A stretch of DNA of 64,000 nucleotides from Liolophura sinensis (taxonomy: Eukaryota > Mollusca > Polyplacophora > Chitonida > Chitonidae), in NCBI RefSeq assembly GCF_032854445.1, contig NC_088305.1:9181606-9245605 (forward strand). Direction: 5' to 3'. Both the position numbers and the translations under genes were made by a program. Under the pieces are notes generated by a model. It made no database searches and was not told the origin of the DNA. It saw only the letters and a program-made list of their open reading frames with translations. Shown piece after piece: positions 44,709 to 55,300 of this stretch. How positions within the stretch are numbered: the first letter of the stretch is position 1; every line of letters begins with the position of its first letter.

Positions 44709-45737
44709 TGTTATGTGCACAACTGCCGTCATCTTCTAAATTTATCTTGCCACTGTTTACATATGCTTGTTCAGGGCCTGCTGTCTACCTCTGCCTTAGA
44801 ATGTTCCAGAATACCCTCAATTCGGGGCCAGTTTGTTTACAACAAGTGTTCAAGAATTTTCTTATTCTAGACAATTCCACCAGTATAAGAACTATGAAAG
44901 CAGGTCAAAGGGGGAGAAAGGAAAATTATTGAGAGTTTGGACGCTTTCGCTGTGTGTTACTTTAGTAGGCCTTTTGTGCTGAATTTTGGTGTCTTTATAG
45001 CCTCTGGCTTTGTTATATCCTATCTCCACCGAGCACTTGTTCAGTCTGAACTTGTATATTTAATTTGTGCTCTTGTGTACACAGTGCTTATTAGTACACG
45101 GACCCTGTCTGTGGAATTTTGTGTATATTTCATCATACACTCAGTTATACTGTGGATTTTCCCTCTTGTGAATTTGCCTCTGAGCATTTATGCGTGTGTG
45201 GTATATATTGTGGAAGGGGCCTCCGTGGCTCAGTCGGTTAGCGTGTTAGCGCAGCGTAATGACCCAGAAGCCTCTCACCAATGTGGTCGCTGTGAGTTCA
45301 AGTCCAGCTCATGCTGGCTTCCTCTCCGGCCGTAAGTGGGATGGTCTGGCAGCAACCTGCAGATGGTCGTGGGGTTCCGCCGGGCTCTGCCCGGTTTCCT
45401 CCCACCATAATGCTGGCCGCCATCGTATAAGTGAAATATTCTTGAGTACGGCGTAAAACACCAATCAAATAAATAAATAAATATATATTGTGGAATATAT
45501 GCGTCGGTTTGGACTTAACACCGTAAGTACCTTAGTATTTGTATAGATACTGCTATCCTTTCTTGTTAAACTTAAGTACTTTAGTATTTGTATAAGTCTT
45601 ATTATCTGTTCTTGTTAAGGTAATAAATTGTTGTAAAATAAAATCTGCTGGTTTTCGTTACTTTTTTTGTGCGGCTAAACTGTTGTGTATTTCGAACAAG
45701 CCATCTCTTTATAATACAGGCAGTTTGAGTCGTAACA
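44709..45737 (+). repeat. 3' LTR with inserted SINE1
   Basis: Aligns with 39673-40685 over its full length. Differences cluster in the first 270 bases, while 44930-45200 is almost identical to 39900-40170. It ends GTAACA. Carries the same SINE1 at the same place, here with both junctions intact. Confidence 0.95.
45216..45481 (+). mobile_element. SINE1 inside the 3' LTR, full length
   Basis: Complete, from 'ggggcctccgtggctcag' to the AAAT tail, with a 14-base target duplication 'tatatattgtggaa' at 45202-45215 and 45482-45495. This is the cleanest SINE1 in the window. Confidence 0.97.
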
Positions 45738-45810
45738 ATGGGTATATTACAGGATTATATTTTAATAAATAATTAATATTAAACGTATTATTCTTTTGGA
45801 AGAGGATCCT

Positions 45811-45985
45811 CATCATCATAGTCATCATCGTCGTCTCTCTCATTCTGATCATCTACCACCGATATCGTCCAGTTCACAATGCTGATCATCACCACCTCAT
45901 CACTACTACATCATCATCACCACCACGACCACCACCACCAAAATCATCAAAATCATTACCACCAACACCACTTCATCGCCATTTA
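45811..45985. repeat. ATC/ACC-rich low-complexity tract
   Basis: Irregular runs of 'atc', 'acc' and 'cat' trinucleotides. It lies 75 bases after the Ty3 element. Confidence 0.9.
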
Positions 45986-47029
45986 TTACTAGTCCACAGA
46001 AATGGGCTATATTAAGCCAGTCGTTGATTTTGGTTTATGTACGTTGCGTGATTTTTGTACTTTATATACTCTTTGCACCGGCACAATGTGAAGTTTGGTT
46101 AAATTCTGGAAAATCTAGTGTCACAACAGAGTTTTACAAATTCCTAAATTACGTGTGTCTATCAGCGGACAATTTAAAACTGACTGCAATTTCCTTTTGT
46201 ATAATTGGGTCCACTTTTAGTGTTTAGCCTCAAAAAGTAATGACAACAGGTAGCCCGTAGGCCCTAATTTGTAATTCATTGTATTCTTAAAGGCTTACGC
46301 TTCAAAGTTAAGACACGCAAGGCTTTAGCTCGCTTGATGTTGAAGTTTTGTTCGAGTTGACAGATATTCCATCAGTTTCCAACAAAGCGTGGCAGAAATC
46401 AAACCGCACCGAATCAGTGTGGATGGAACTAAACGCAAATGGAGCACAACAAAGACCGAATTTTACAGGGTTAAGTGGATTTAAATGAGCACTGCATTTA
46501 GATGTAATAGATTATTGACTGCATTGACCTTCGCTTTGTTATAAACATCCTCAGATTATAGATTCAATAGGGAAACTGCTATCTCTCAGCGCTTTGAGCG
46601 TGTGTGCCAAATGGATAAACCAAATATAACCGTCAACAGGCTTATTGCTAGACAGTTTGAATTAGGTTAGGCAGGTTACGTTTCAAATCAGTATAAAAGC
46701 CAAAGGACATTGAAATACGGTTAAACAAGGCTAAATAAACGTTGTATAATTATAAGAAAGCTTGCCAATTTTGTATATGAAATATTTTCAAAGCCCATAT
46801 TTGAAAATAAAATTAACGAAGGTTAATCGTCAGAACTTAACCAAGTTGCGAGGACAGACAGCTTCAGAATCCTTCAGCCGAATGGGATGACGGTTTGATT
46901 ATTATTAATCTGATTAAAGTCAGATCGTGTGCACATCTCCTCGTGGTTTGCGAAGCCATATACATACGATCTGATTTTAATCAAACTGGGTCATTATATA
47001 ATCTTCTGTACCTGGCAAATCTTTTTTGT
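45986..47029. other. Unassigned stretch
   Basis: No gene or repeat recognised; open frame 46024-46227 has no domain. Confidence 0.35.
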
Positions 47030-47790
47030 TTGTTCATAACAGTCTTCTACAGACTTTCTTACAAATTCGTAATATTCTTTATTCGTTTATTACAACAATC
47101 TACCGATCACCATTCTGTATTTGGCGCTTATTACTGTCTTCTACACATTTTTTTTACAAATTACCAGTCTCTACGTATTATTTTGTGAGTGTATTCTACA
47201 AATCAACACTCAGTATGCCTTCGTTTGTGACAGTATTCTACAGGCCAACTGTCTGCATAATTTTCTTTTGGTTATTACAGCCTTTTACAATTCAGCAATG
47301 TAATATATTGGTCGTGTATTACAGAAGTCTCCTGAATAACACCTATGTGAATTTATTCGTTTTTTACAGTCATCTGCAGACGATGTGTTTTTTTTTCATG
47401 TTTACGGTATTCAATGCATACATATCATCAATATGACTTAATTTTTTCATACAACCTGCTACAGATTCCCATATCCGTATTACTCGATTATTACAGTCTG
47501 CTACATGTGGGTAATCTTTGTTGTTCGTTTATTACAGTCCACTAAATATCGCTATTCTATGTTGTTCGTTTATTACAGTCTCCTATATATTCCCATTCTG
47601 TATCGTTTGTTTATCACAGTCTTTTGGAGAGCGTCAGTCTGTATCATTCCTTTATTACTGTCTTCCACAGAGTTTATTACTCTTCAACAGATCACCAGTC
47701 TCTCTTGTTCGTTTATTACAGTCTTCAACTAGAGAGCCTCAATATTTATTCGTCTATTACAGTCTTCTATAAATCACCAATGTTTGTTGG
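47030..47790. repeat. Degenerate tandem array, about 41-bp unit
   Basis: About 17-18 diverged copies of a unit built on 'gtttattacagtcttctac' and 'accagtctgtat', spaced about 38-50 bases. Overlapping open frames in all three forward frames (for example 47026-47436, 47518-47772) are array translations, rich in Phe, Tyr and Leu. Confidence 0.88.
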
Positions 47791-48795
47791 TTACAAAAAG
47801 AACAAAGTTTAGAATTACACAGTTAGAATTTCTGACGTAATCTACCTCTCTGTTGTTTCTGTCAATTGGCAGAAGCTAAGGTCCAGGAACGCTGTTGAGA
47901 AACTCAAGAAAGTACAGCTATAATTCAGCTCGTTTGCCACGATAATTGACAGCTGCAGTTTACCCAGTGATATAACGGTCAGGGACTTCCGTTCCAGGTT
48001 CTTTTGGAGGCGGAAATTTCCCGGAATTGGGTCTTTTTCAAAAATGTGGTCACAACATGTTTCTCTTTACCCTACCTGGCTAGTCACATGATAAAAATAA
48101 ACAGCACGTCGTGATCGAGTACTTACAGATGTTTGTCTTTTAGTCGCTCAGACACACAAGGTGGGCGGAGGGGTTTTAAAGCGGGAGTTGAAATTGGGTC
48201 TTAGGCCAAGAGTTAACGGATTCCCCTACTCTCATTGTTAGTGGAGCTTTCGGCGACGCTCGTGTGGCCGTTTGGATAATGTAATGTTCGTTGTAGACTT
48301 CTTATTCCCAAATATGATGTGGATATCTGTTAACAGGAAGGCCATTTTAAGAGAAAGCAAAATATGCATTATGCATCAATTTAATTTATCTTAGTTTTAA
48401 ATCTCATTAAATAAGTGTTCTTTCAGTTTGCTAAAAAAAACTTCAGCCATTCATTCAAAGAGTTGTGTATACTTCATCAACAATAGCAATAATATAACTT
48501 AATAACCTTTAAAGTTAAACGGGTACTTTATTTTGTACCTATCTATATCTACACTAATTCTGCAATACACTGGTAATTTTTTGCGTATTTATCATTTTGT
48601 TATCAGTGTTGGATGTCTTAACCCCACGCTATCCACTCCGTTACATCGCTATAACAGCTTGCTGAGTATGGAAATATCAAAATAACAAATAACAAAATAG
48701 CAAAGCCGTGATTTGAAGGTATACTAGATAGCTCTGAATCGTGTAACAAATATCTAGCACTTTGTCAGTATACAGCATCCGCTACTGCTCAGCAC
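47791..48795. other. Unassigned stretch
   Basis: No gene or repeat recognised. Confidence 0.35.
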
Positions 48796-48810
48796 CGCCT
48801 AACAATTTCA

Positions 48811-48885
48811 TGTCAGGGACCTCAGTTGTCAGAAACAACACAACCATGGACCTCAGTTGTCAGAAACCACAGAATCAGGAACCCC
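48811..48885. repeat. Two-copy tandem repeat, about 34 bp
   Basis: 'gacctcagttgtcagaaac' occurs twice, at about 48818 and 48849, with similar sequence between. Confidence 0.8.
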
Positions 48886-48949
48886 AGGGTAATGTACAGA
48901 CCTTTGCAGCATTGTACAGCAACCTCGTGGAAGTGCATCAAAAACGATG

Positions 48950-49081
48950 CTGTGTGGGTGCCTCTCAGTACTGTGCACTGTCAGTGATCATTGCTATGTA
49001 GATGCCACTCAGTGCTGTGCGCTGTAACTGATCATTGCTGTGTGGGTGCCACTCAGTGCTGTAGTCTGTAACTGATCGGCG
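48950..49081. repeat. Three-copy tandem repeat, 44 bp
   Basis: Units start 'ctgtgtgggtgcc', 'ctatgtagatgcc', 'ctgtgtgggtgcc' and each ends in an 'actgatc' or 'gtgatc' block. Confidence 0.9.
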
Positions 49082-49104
49082 TTGTGCAACTGTTGCCTAA
49101 TAAT

Positions 49105-49195
49105 GTGTACCACGTCTTTGGTATGACCCGACCCCTATTTGAACTTGGGATCCCCTGACTTAAAGGCAGACCATTACACCACCGAAGTGGTCACC
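49105..49195 (-). mobile_element. SINE2-related tRNA-like head, minus strand
   Basis: 'cgtctttggtatgacccgac' and 'tttgaacttgggatcccc' match the head region of 37985-38020. Confidence 0.65.
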
Positions 49196-49950
49196 AGCCT
49201 TAATTAATTACACAGTAACCTACTGGACAGTGGTGCAGATGCTCAGTACCATGAAGTTATGAACCTTGAATTACTGACCAGTAGCCTCAAGGACTTACAC
49301 GGTAACCGTGTGTTACTATAGATCTTCAGCCTTGTGGTATTTTACAGCGACGCAAGGCCACTATCCATATCGCAAGTTACGCCATCGAATTTATTAGTGA
49401 TTAAACATTTATATCCCATCCTGAAAAAAAAAAACATTAAAGAATGTTTGCGGTCCATGTAAATCGGGCCTTCCAGCTTTCACTGAAGAAAAAATGGAAT
49501 AGCAACATGTACATGAAGCTGTCGGTTAAATACTACACAGCAAAAACTGTTAGGCATACATGTTAAAATGAAAACCGCTACTGGACCACTCTAGTAGACA
49601 TGTCACATGTTTTCTTTCAAACCTCAGTGTTGAGGAGAAAACTGATTAAAAATGATTTATTGAAAACGTCAGTGCTATTAAGACGACGCCAGCCTATATT
49701 TTAACAAAAACGTACGCATGTATAGTCTCACCATATATTTTTTACGCGTTTATGGTTATGACGTTTCCGTTCAAATAAATACATCAATGCGTGTGTTTTT
49801 ATAAATAGATGTCATGCGTCGTGAATATTTGGAATGTACGGACCGCTAAACATATTTTATTTTTGTTTCCTAATGCTTCGTTTGGGTGATTGTCAAAGTA
49901 CTCATGTGTATCTTATCACAGCGGGGTTACATGTATTCGTTGGCTGTTTA
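49196..49950. other. Unassigned stretch
   Basis: No gene or repeat recognised. Confidence 0.35.
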
Positions 49951-49959
49951 CTGTTTACC

Positions 49960-50250
49960 GGTACTCCATTCCCAGCACCCATCACCCTGACCTCCGCCGA
50001 ATAAGTGGAAAACTCTGAAATACGACGCTATTTTCCAATTAAAAGAAATAAATAACAGTGACATTAGGATCGACAGCATTGGAAATGTCACGGGTTTTAT
50101 CTTACCTTAAAAGCCTGTAAGATACTGAGACAATCCAAATCATATATGTGGTAAATTTCCGAAATTTTAAACTTCTGCGCCTATCGCATTGAAATGTATT
50201 AGGTAAAGTTTTAGTGTTTATTAGCACAATCATTATCACTGTCCCATAAG
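49960..50250 (+). repeat. Right-end repeat module M1, copy 1
   Basis: Matches 53515-53830: 'cccagcacccatc' / 'cccaccacccatag', 'aagtggaaaactctg' / 'aggtggaaaactctgg', 'gaaatgtcac'. The start resembles a very worn SINE1 3' domain. Confidence 0.75.
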
Positions 50251-51279
50251 ACATAAAAAACTATATAACTAGTTAGCAGTGTGTGGTTACTAGACTGCAG
50301 ACGACGTCAGTGGTAGAGGTTATCAGTCATACACGGCATCAAATGTTGTTCACGTTTACCCAAGCCCGTATAGCAGCATTACAACGTCGCGTCCCGAAGT
50401 TCCGCCTTGTTTATCCCTATTTGGTCATGGTTAGGAGGGACATAATTATTACTTGCATATGATTGGTTGATCGGCTTGTCATTCAATTAATGTCTGTCGT
50501 GAAGTTCGCATTCCAGACACCTTTGTTCATTGAGATAGCAATAATCAGCATTCTTGCTTCCAATGTCCTGGATGAAAGTTTCGCTAAATGTTTCGAAAGA
50601 GCGGTACAGACTTTTCATTCTAATCACCAATGGCTGGTGAACGAAAGTTAGACTTCCAAACGGCCACATGAACGTAGTGAACCTCTTATTGTCACCCAGA
50701 CCTCATGTGCAGAATCAGCGAGAACTACCAATTCCCTGTCCAAGTGGTGTTCTACCAACAAAGTACCAAAAAACCAACTTTATCCAGGCTAGTAAGAGTC
50801 AAGGGGAAGGTGTGTGTGTGGGGGGGGGGGGCAAATCTGATATGTACATCCCAAGATATCCATCCACCACAATACTGTCTCCACGGATGACATGCGCAAT
50901 GCATCTTACTCTTGCAATACCACAGTATCATATGTAGCGATCCGTAATATAGACGTCAAATGTCTCTTAGCTTACTCCCGGTCACGCAATCAAACGATTA
51001 CAGGGTCAAGCTGAAATGTCTAATACATTGGTAGATGTCCAAAATTCGGAAATGATCTGCGTTAATCACTGGCACAGAACAGGAATATCGAGGTAATATA
51101 GTGACAAAGTCAAACATTTACTTATTTAGGCTATTTGCCTGTTGTCTAACACCACAATTATGTATTTTTCACTTCCAATTTGACATTCAGTTGTTTGGCT
51201 TGACAAACACGGAGTGCTGAGGAAAACGCTGATCTTATGACAACTTACGGGCGAAGTCTTCCTATTAGACGTCGTATGA
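50251..51279. other. Unassigned stretch within the right-end repeat region
   Basis: Open frame 50463-50651 has no recognised domain. A G11 run lies at 50820-50830. No repeat partner seen. Confidence 0.35.
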
Positions 51280-51294
51280 GAGTATGACCAGTTA

Positions 51295-51445
51295 TCTTAA
51301 AGGGCCGTGAAACTACGCAAAAGTGTCCATGAGAGTGGGCAGTCCAAAAATTCACTGCCCTAGACCGGGGTGCAACCCGCATCTCCTCAGGATGAGGCTG
51401 GAAGTTCACGGGCCTTAAAACAGAGCTAGGTCTCGCTCTCTGAAT
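51295..51445 (-). mobile_element. tRNA-like headed repeat in module M2, copy 1
   Basis: Reversed, it has 'gagacctagctctgtttta' and 'gggttgcaccccgg' as A- and B-box-like parts. Matches 54746-54895, where the layout is the same. Confidence 0.6.
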
Positions 51446-51665
51446 ATCTATTTCAACACATTTTAGGAGATATATTTTTCATCAGCGGACAGCACAGGAG
51501 TTATTCCACATCAATAAAATAGTTTGTTTTGTCCATTGGGATTTCATTTTAATGGAATACATACATTTTCCAGGGGTACACATATCCCAGCACCAATCAA
51601 TGTCATCTTTCCTCAGTATCAGTGTAGATATGTTTTGAACTGGCATCACAATATTATAGAATGTC
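51420..51665 (+). repeat. Right-end repeat module M2, copy 1
   Basis: 'atcagcggacagcacaggag', 'aataaaatagtttgttttgt' and 'cattttccaggggta' recur at 54925 (closest), 53330 and 58375. Confidence 0.85.
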
Positions 51666-51679
51666 AAAATATGGGAAAT

Positions 51680-52440
51680 AGGAAATCATGTTAGTTTAAA
51701 TTTTTGTTTCATCTAACAGCAACTAATTTTAAAGGTTTTTTATTGCAAGTTTTTTTATCGGGTCCTGTTTTTGAAATGGGAAAGATGTCAAATAGAGTTC
51801 TCTGTAAATTGCCAAGATTTGATACTGAATCAGGCAGATAATTCGATTTTCTAATTTGACCCAACTTGTAGGAATGCTGAACGGAAATCTAAATGCACGT
51901 GTCGTTCTGACAGGATCTCCACTTAATCTTGCAGTTGCCAGAGTATATCAGCAGAAATAAAATCTTAAAATATCATGTTTAAAGACAAGTCTGTCCAATT
52001 TCATTTCAGACATTTGAGCCTTTTAACTGTACATGTTGTGGTGCAAAAATAGAAATCCCTGTGAAACCAACACTCCATCACGACAGTTTTCGATCTGTCA
52101 CTTTTTGGACAAAAGCTTTTAGGCGAAACAAAAGAAATATGACGATGTTAAAGAGGGCAGCTATACCACCCAAAAATAGTCTTGTGTTTTTGTCTTCCGC
52201 CCACCTGTTAGCACATTCACGTAACGTGACATTCACTGCAGTTTCTTCGGAGTAAAATACTGGCCTTTGCTCGCGAAAAGACGACACGTCCCACATGTGA
52301 CTTTTAGATATGTTTTCGTTTTATTAGAAGGTCACTTATGTCCAAAGACCTTGATGTATAACACTTCGGGGACAGTGACAGGAAAACCTTTATGACTCCG
52401 GTCAGATTGTTATAATCACGACATCATTCATATAATAATA
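51680..52440 (+). repeat. Right-end repeat module M3, copy 1
   Basis: 'acggaaatctaaatg', 'tcatgtttaaagaca', 'gacgatgttaaagagggcag' (52141) and 'cttgatgtataa' recur at 56940-57565, and more weakly at 60140-60690. Short frames on both strands here differ between copies. Confidence 0.88.
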
Positions 52441-52465
52441 ATTTGATTGATTGATTGATTGATTG
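52441..52465. repeat. (TTGA)n microsatellite abutting a SINE tail
   Basis: Six TTGA units join the (ATTT)n tail of the following SINE1. Confidence 0.9.
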
Positions 52466-52662
52466 ATTTATTTATTTATTTATTCCATTGGAGTTTTACG
52501 GCGTACTCAATAATGTTTCACTTATACGACGACGGCCAGTATTATGGTGGGAGGAAACCGGACAGAATCCGGGGGAAACCCACGACAATCCGCAGGTCGC
52601 TGCAGACTTTCTCACGTACGTTAGGAGAGCAAGCCAGCATGAGCTGGACCTGAACTCACAGG
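52466..52662 (-). mobile_element. SINE1 copy, minus strand, head lost
   Basis: From the (ATTT)n tail to the B-box region 'ctgaactcacagggtccg'; the rest of the head is absent. Sits between modules M3 and M4. Confidence 0.9.
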
Positions 52663-52669
52663 GTCCGTA

Positions 52670-53300
52670 CTCATAGTCTGCGCTTATTGGTTAGGTTAAA
52701 GTTCTATGTTTTGAAGAGCTATTTATCATTTTAGCGCAAAAAAACCCCATTTTCCTTGTGACCTTTTAAAATAAAATAACCCTGCTGAACATGTCGAAAT
52801 GAAAACAGAAGAGTTCAGGTTAAGTGTCACCTGGAGAACAAACACCATTTAACAGGTGGGTGCAACATAAAATCTTACAGCGACGATCGATTCTGTTAAC
52901 CGTTGTCATTCTACACCCCATGTTGAGGCAGGAGGGAGGGGAAAAGTGCAAATAATGAAAACAATCTGCAGTCTTGTACTTAAAACTCAAGCCAGATTTT
53001 TAAATAAGCGCCAAATAATAGTATATAGTATAAAATCTTCCAATTTTTATTGCATGTTTTATTGCCCATTATTCTTCTTCTCTACTTTCCACGATTTATT
53101 TCCCTTTGTATAATCTCAGGTACCTGTTTTGAAAGCCCAATCAAGATCTATTTAAGGTTTTAATTTTCTCATGGATATCACGTATATCGTTTCATCAAGT
53201 CTGGGATCTGGCTGACACCGCAAAAAGCAGAAAGCCAGTTAGTAAATGCGGCAGGATTGAACCCTCGACTTCATGCAACTTATCGGCGAGTCAACGGACT
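52670..53300 (+). repeat. Right-end repeat module M4, copy 1
   Basis: 'aaagttctatgtttt', 'cttacagcgacgatcgat' (52875) and 'ttctcatggatatcacgtat' recur at 57590-58250 and, in part, at 62690-63150. Confidence 0.88.
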
Positions 53301-53309
53301 ACCTTAACA

Positions 53310-53510
53310 CATTTTATGAGTTTTCAACAGAATGACAACAGAGGAATTATTGCACATAGAATAAAGAGCTTCCTTCATCCGTTGGGTATTTCGTTTTGAT
53401 AGAACCCATAGATGAGCCAGTGGTATACATTCCCAGTGGAGATTAATGTCATCTTTCCTCTCTAGCAGTGTATACATGTTCTGAACGCGGATCTTGATGA
53501 AATAGAAGGA
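53310..53510 (+). repeat. Right-end repeat module M2, copy 2
   Basis: 'gaattattgcacata', 'ccgttgggtatttcgtttt' and 'taatgtcatctttcctc' match 51481-51640 and 58390-58520. Confidence 0.8.
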
Positions 53511-53514
53511 TAAA

Positions 53515-53830
53515 AGTTCCCACCACCCATAGCCCTGACCACCGCCGCGTAGGTGGAAAACTCTGGAATGCGCCGTTATTCTCCAGTTATATGAAACAAA
53601 TATCAGTGGCGAAGATAAAGGTTGTGTTTATCAGTAGACACCAGGAGCGGAAACATTTGAAATGTCACAGGTCTTATCTTTCCATAAAAAATCTGTAACA
53701 TAATAAGGCAATCGATTTCGGAGAAATCATTAATTTTTGTTTTACGACTTTTGCACACACTGAAATATATTCGGTGAAATATTAGTGTTAATTAGCAAAA
53801 TTATATCTACCTAGAAAAAACAAATGTTTA
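53515..53830 (+). repeat. Right-end repeat module M1, copy 2
   Basis: Partner of 49960-50250, with a 40-base insert near 53610. Confidence 0.75.
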
Positions 53831-54735
53831 ACATTTAAACATCTGTTTGCAAGAGATAATAAACATGTTTAATGTTTAGTTGTAACATATTTAAGACTTT
53901 AACACTAAAACATGTTTATCCAACAACTAATAATAGGACCGATTTATAATGTTGATCATGTACAATGAAAACTTTAAATCACTCCGCTTAGGCAATAAAC
54001 CCATTCAATTTACTACATAAATTATTGCATTTATACTATAAATGTGAGTATTTATAAAATACTGCATGTATTTATAAAAAAATCAATATATTTATGAAAC
54101 ATGCGGGTGTATTTGAAAAATAAACACATCTTGAACATGTTAAAAGAAAGCATTCATTATAGTGTGTGCACGTGTTACCGTTCAAAATAGTTTATGAATT
54201 TCCTAAAATGTATAAAACATTATCAAATTAAAGCTTTTTGGAACTTTGGAATCATTTTAACGCTCTAAATAGCACGAGTCTGATATTTACTGAAAGGCAT
54301 TACTTTGTTAAGCACGTTTTATTTCTGTTGCAGGGATATGTTTAAATGATATACATTTGTGTTTTCACTGATGGCCCATGTTATAGGCGTACGAATACGG
54401 CGTCGTGAAGAAGATGTGACGTTAATATGCGGGTTTATAAACAATAATCAACAACATATATACAGCACATGATGCATTTAAGTGTTGTGAAAAAGCCTCT
54501 GATATGAGCGATACACATATTTGGCAAATGGCTACATCACACCGCTGCCCCAGACAGTGTATACGCTGACATTAGTATTGTGTTGTTGTTGCACTGTCTA
54601 CATGCACCAGGTGCGTCACTTCCGTTTTACAAATTCGTTAATTACTCTCTGATGTTAAATCGGATTTAAATGTGCCCGGGTCTTGTCTTCATGAAGCAAG
54701 ATATGGAAACAACAGAAACGAAGTCAAAAATCGTT
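53831..54735. other. Unassigned AT-rich stretch
   Basis: Repeated 'aacatgttta', 'aacatttaaac' and 'tatttataaa' motifs, but no unit structure or gene. Confidence 0.35.
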
Positions 54736-54739
54736 AGTC

Positions 54740-55140
54740 TTGTCCTTAAAAGGGGCGTGAAACTACGCAAACGCGCCCACAGGCGTCGTCGATGAGAATC
54801 TCGCCCAAGGTCGGGATTGAACACACATCTGTTCAGGATGAGGCTGGAAATCACAAATCTTAAACAGAGCCAGGTCTCGCACCCTGAATGCCTATCTTAA
54901 CACATTTTAGGAGATATGTTTTTCATCAGCAGACAGCACAGAAGATTTTACACATCAATAAAATAGTTTGTTTTGTCCATTGAGGATTCATTTTAATGAA
55001 TACATTTTCTAATAAAAATATATACATTTTCCAGGGGTATACATTCCCAGCTGTAATGAATGTTATCGTTACTCTGTGACGGTGTATGTATATTTTGACC
55101 TTGCATCATGATAAAACAGAAGGATGAAATATGTATTTAG
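54740..55140 (+). repeat. Right-end repeat module M2 with tRNA-like head, copy 3
   Basis: Aligns with 51290-51660: 'gtgaaactacgcaaa', 'tcaggatgaggctggaa', 'acacattttaggagatat', 'aataaaatagtttgttttgt'. A 25-base duplication of the 'atacattttc' part is present near 55000. Confidence 0.88.
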
Positions 55141-55300
55141 AATCATCTTAAGATATTCCACATGGTGCAAGAAAATTCTGTCGTTTTTGTCTCATTTAAC
55201 AACGATTAATTTCAACGGTTTTTCATTGTAATTGTCAGTTTTTTTATCGGGTTACAGTTTGAAAGGAAAAGTATCAAGCAGAATTAAATCTGTTATCCAG
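55141..55300 (+). repeat. Right-end repeat module M3, partial copy
   Basis: 'ctcatttaacaacgattaat' and 'gtttttttatcggg' match 51710-51775. The rest of M3 is displaced to 56940, suggesting a 1.6-kb insertion between. Confidence 0.75.

Larger units (their letters stand above)
39673..45737 (+). mobile_element. Ty3-type LTR retrotransposon, integrase before RNase H (Gmr1-like order)
   Basis: A 6.07-kb element bounded by 1-kb direct LTRs (TGTTATG...CA), with a tRNA-Pro-type primer site, Gag with SCAN-like capsid and one CCHC knuckle, protease, integrase and then RNase H. The integrase-before-RNase H order is known in the Gmr1-like group of Ty3 elements, first described in deuterostomes. The RT domain that should lie between integrase and RNase H is deleted. 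Stops and frameshifts are present in gag and in the integrase. Flanking bases ATGA/ATGG may be the target duplication. By eye the LTRs differ at several percent of sites, so the copy is not recent. Confidence 0.92.

Noticed and set aside
47026-47812. Five long plus-strand frames in different phases, suggestive of a membrane protein
   Set aside because: All lie in the 41-bp tandem array; open in several phases at once, as expected for repeats poor in stops.
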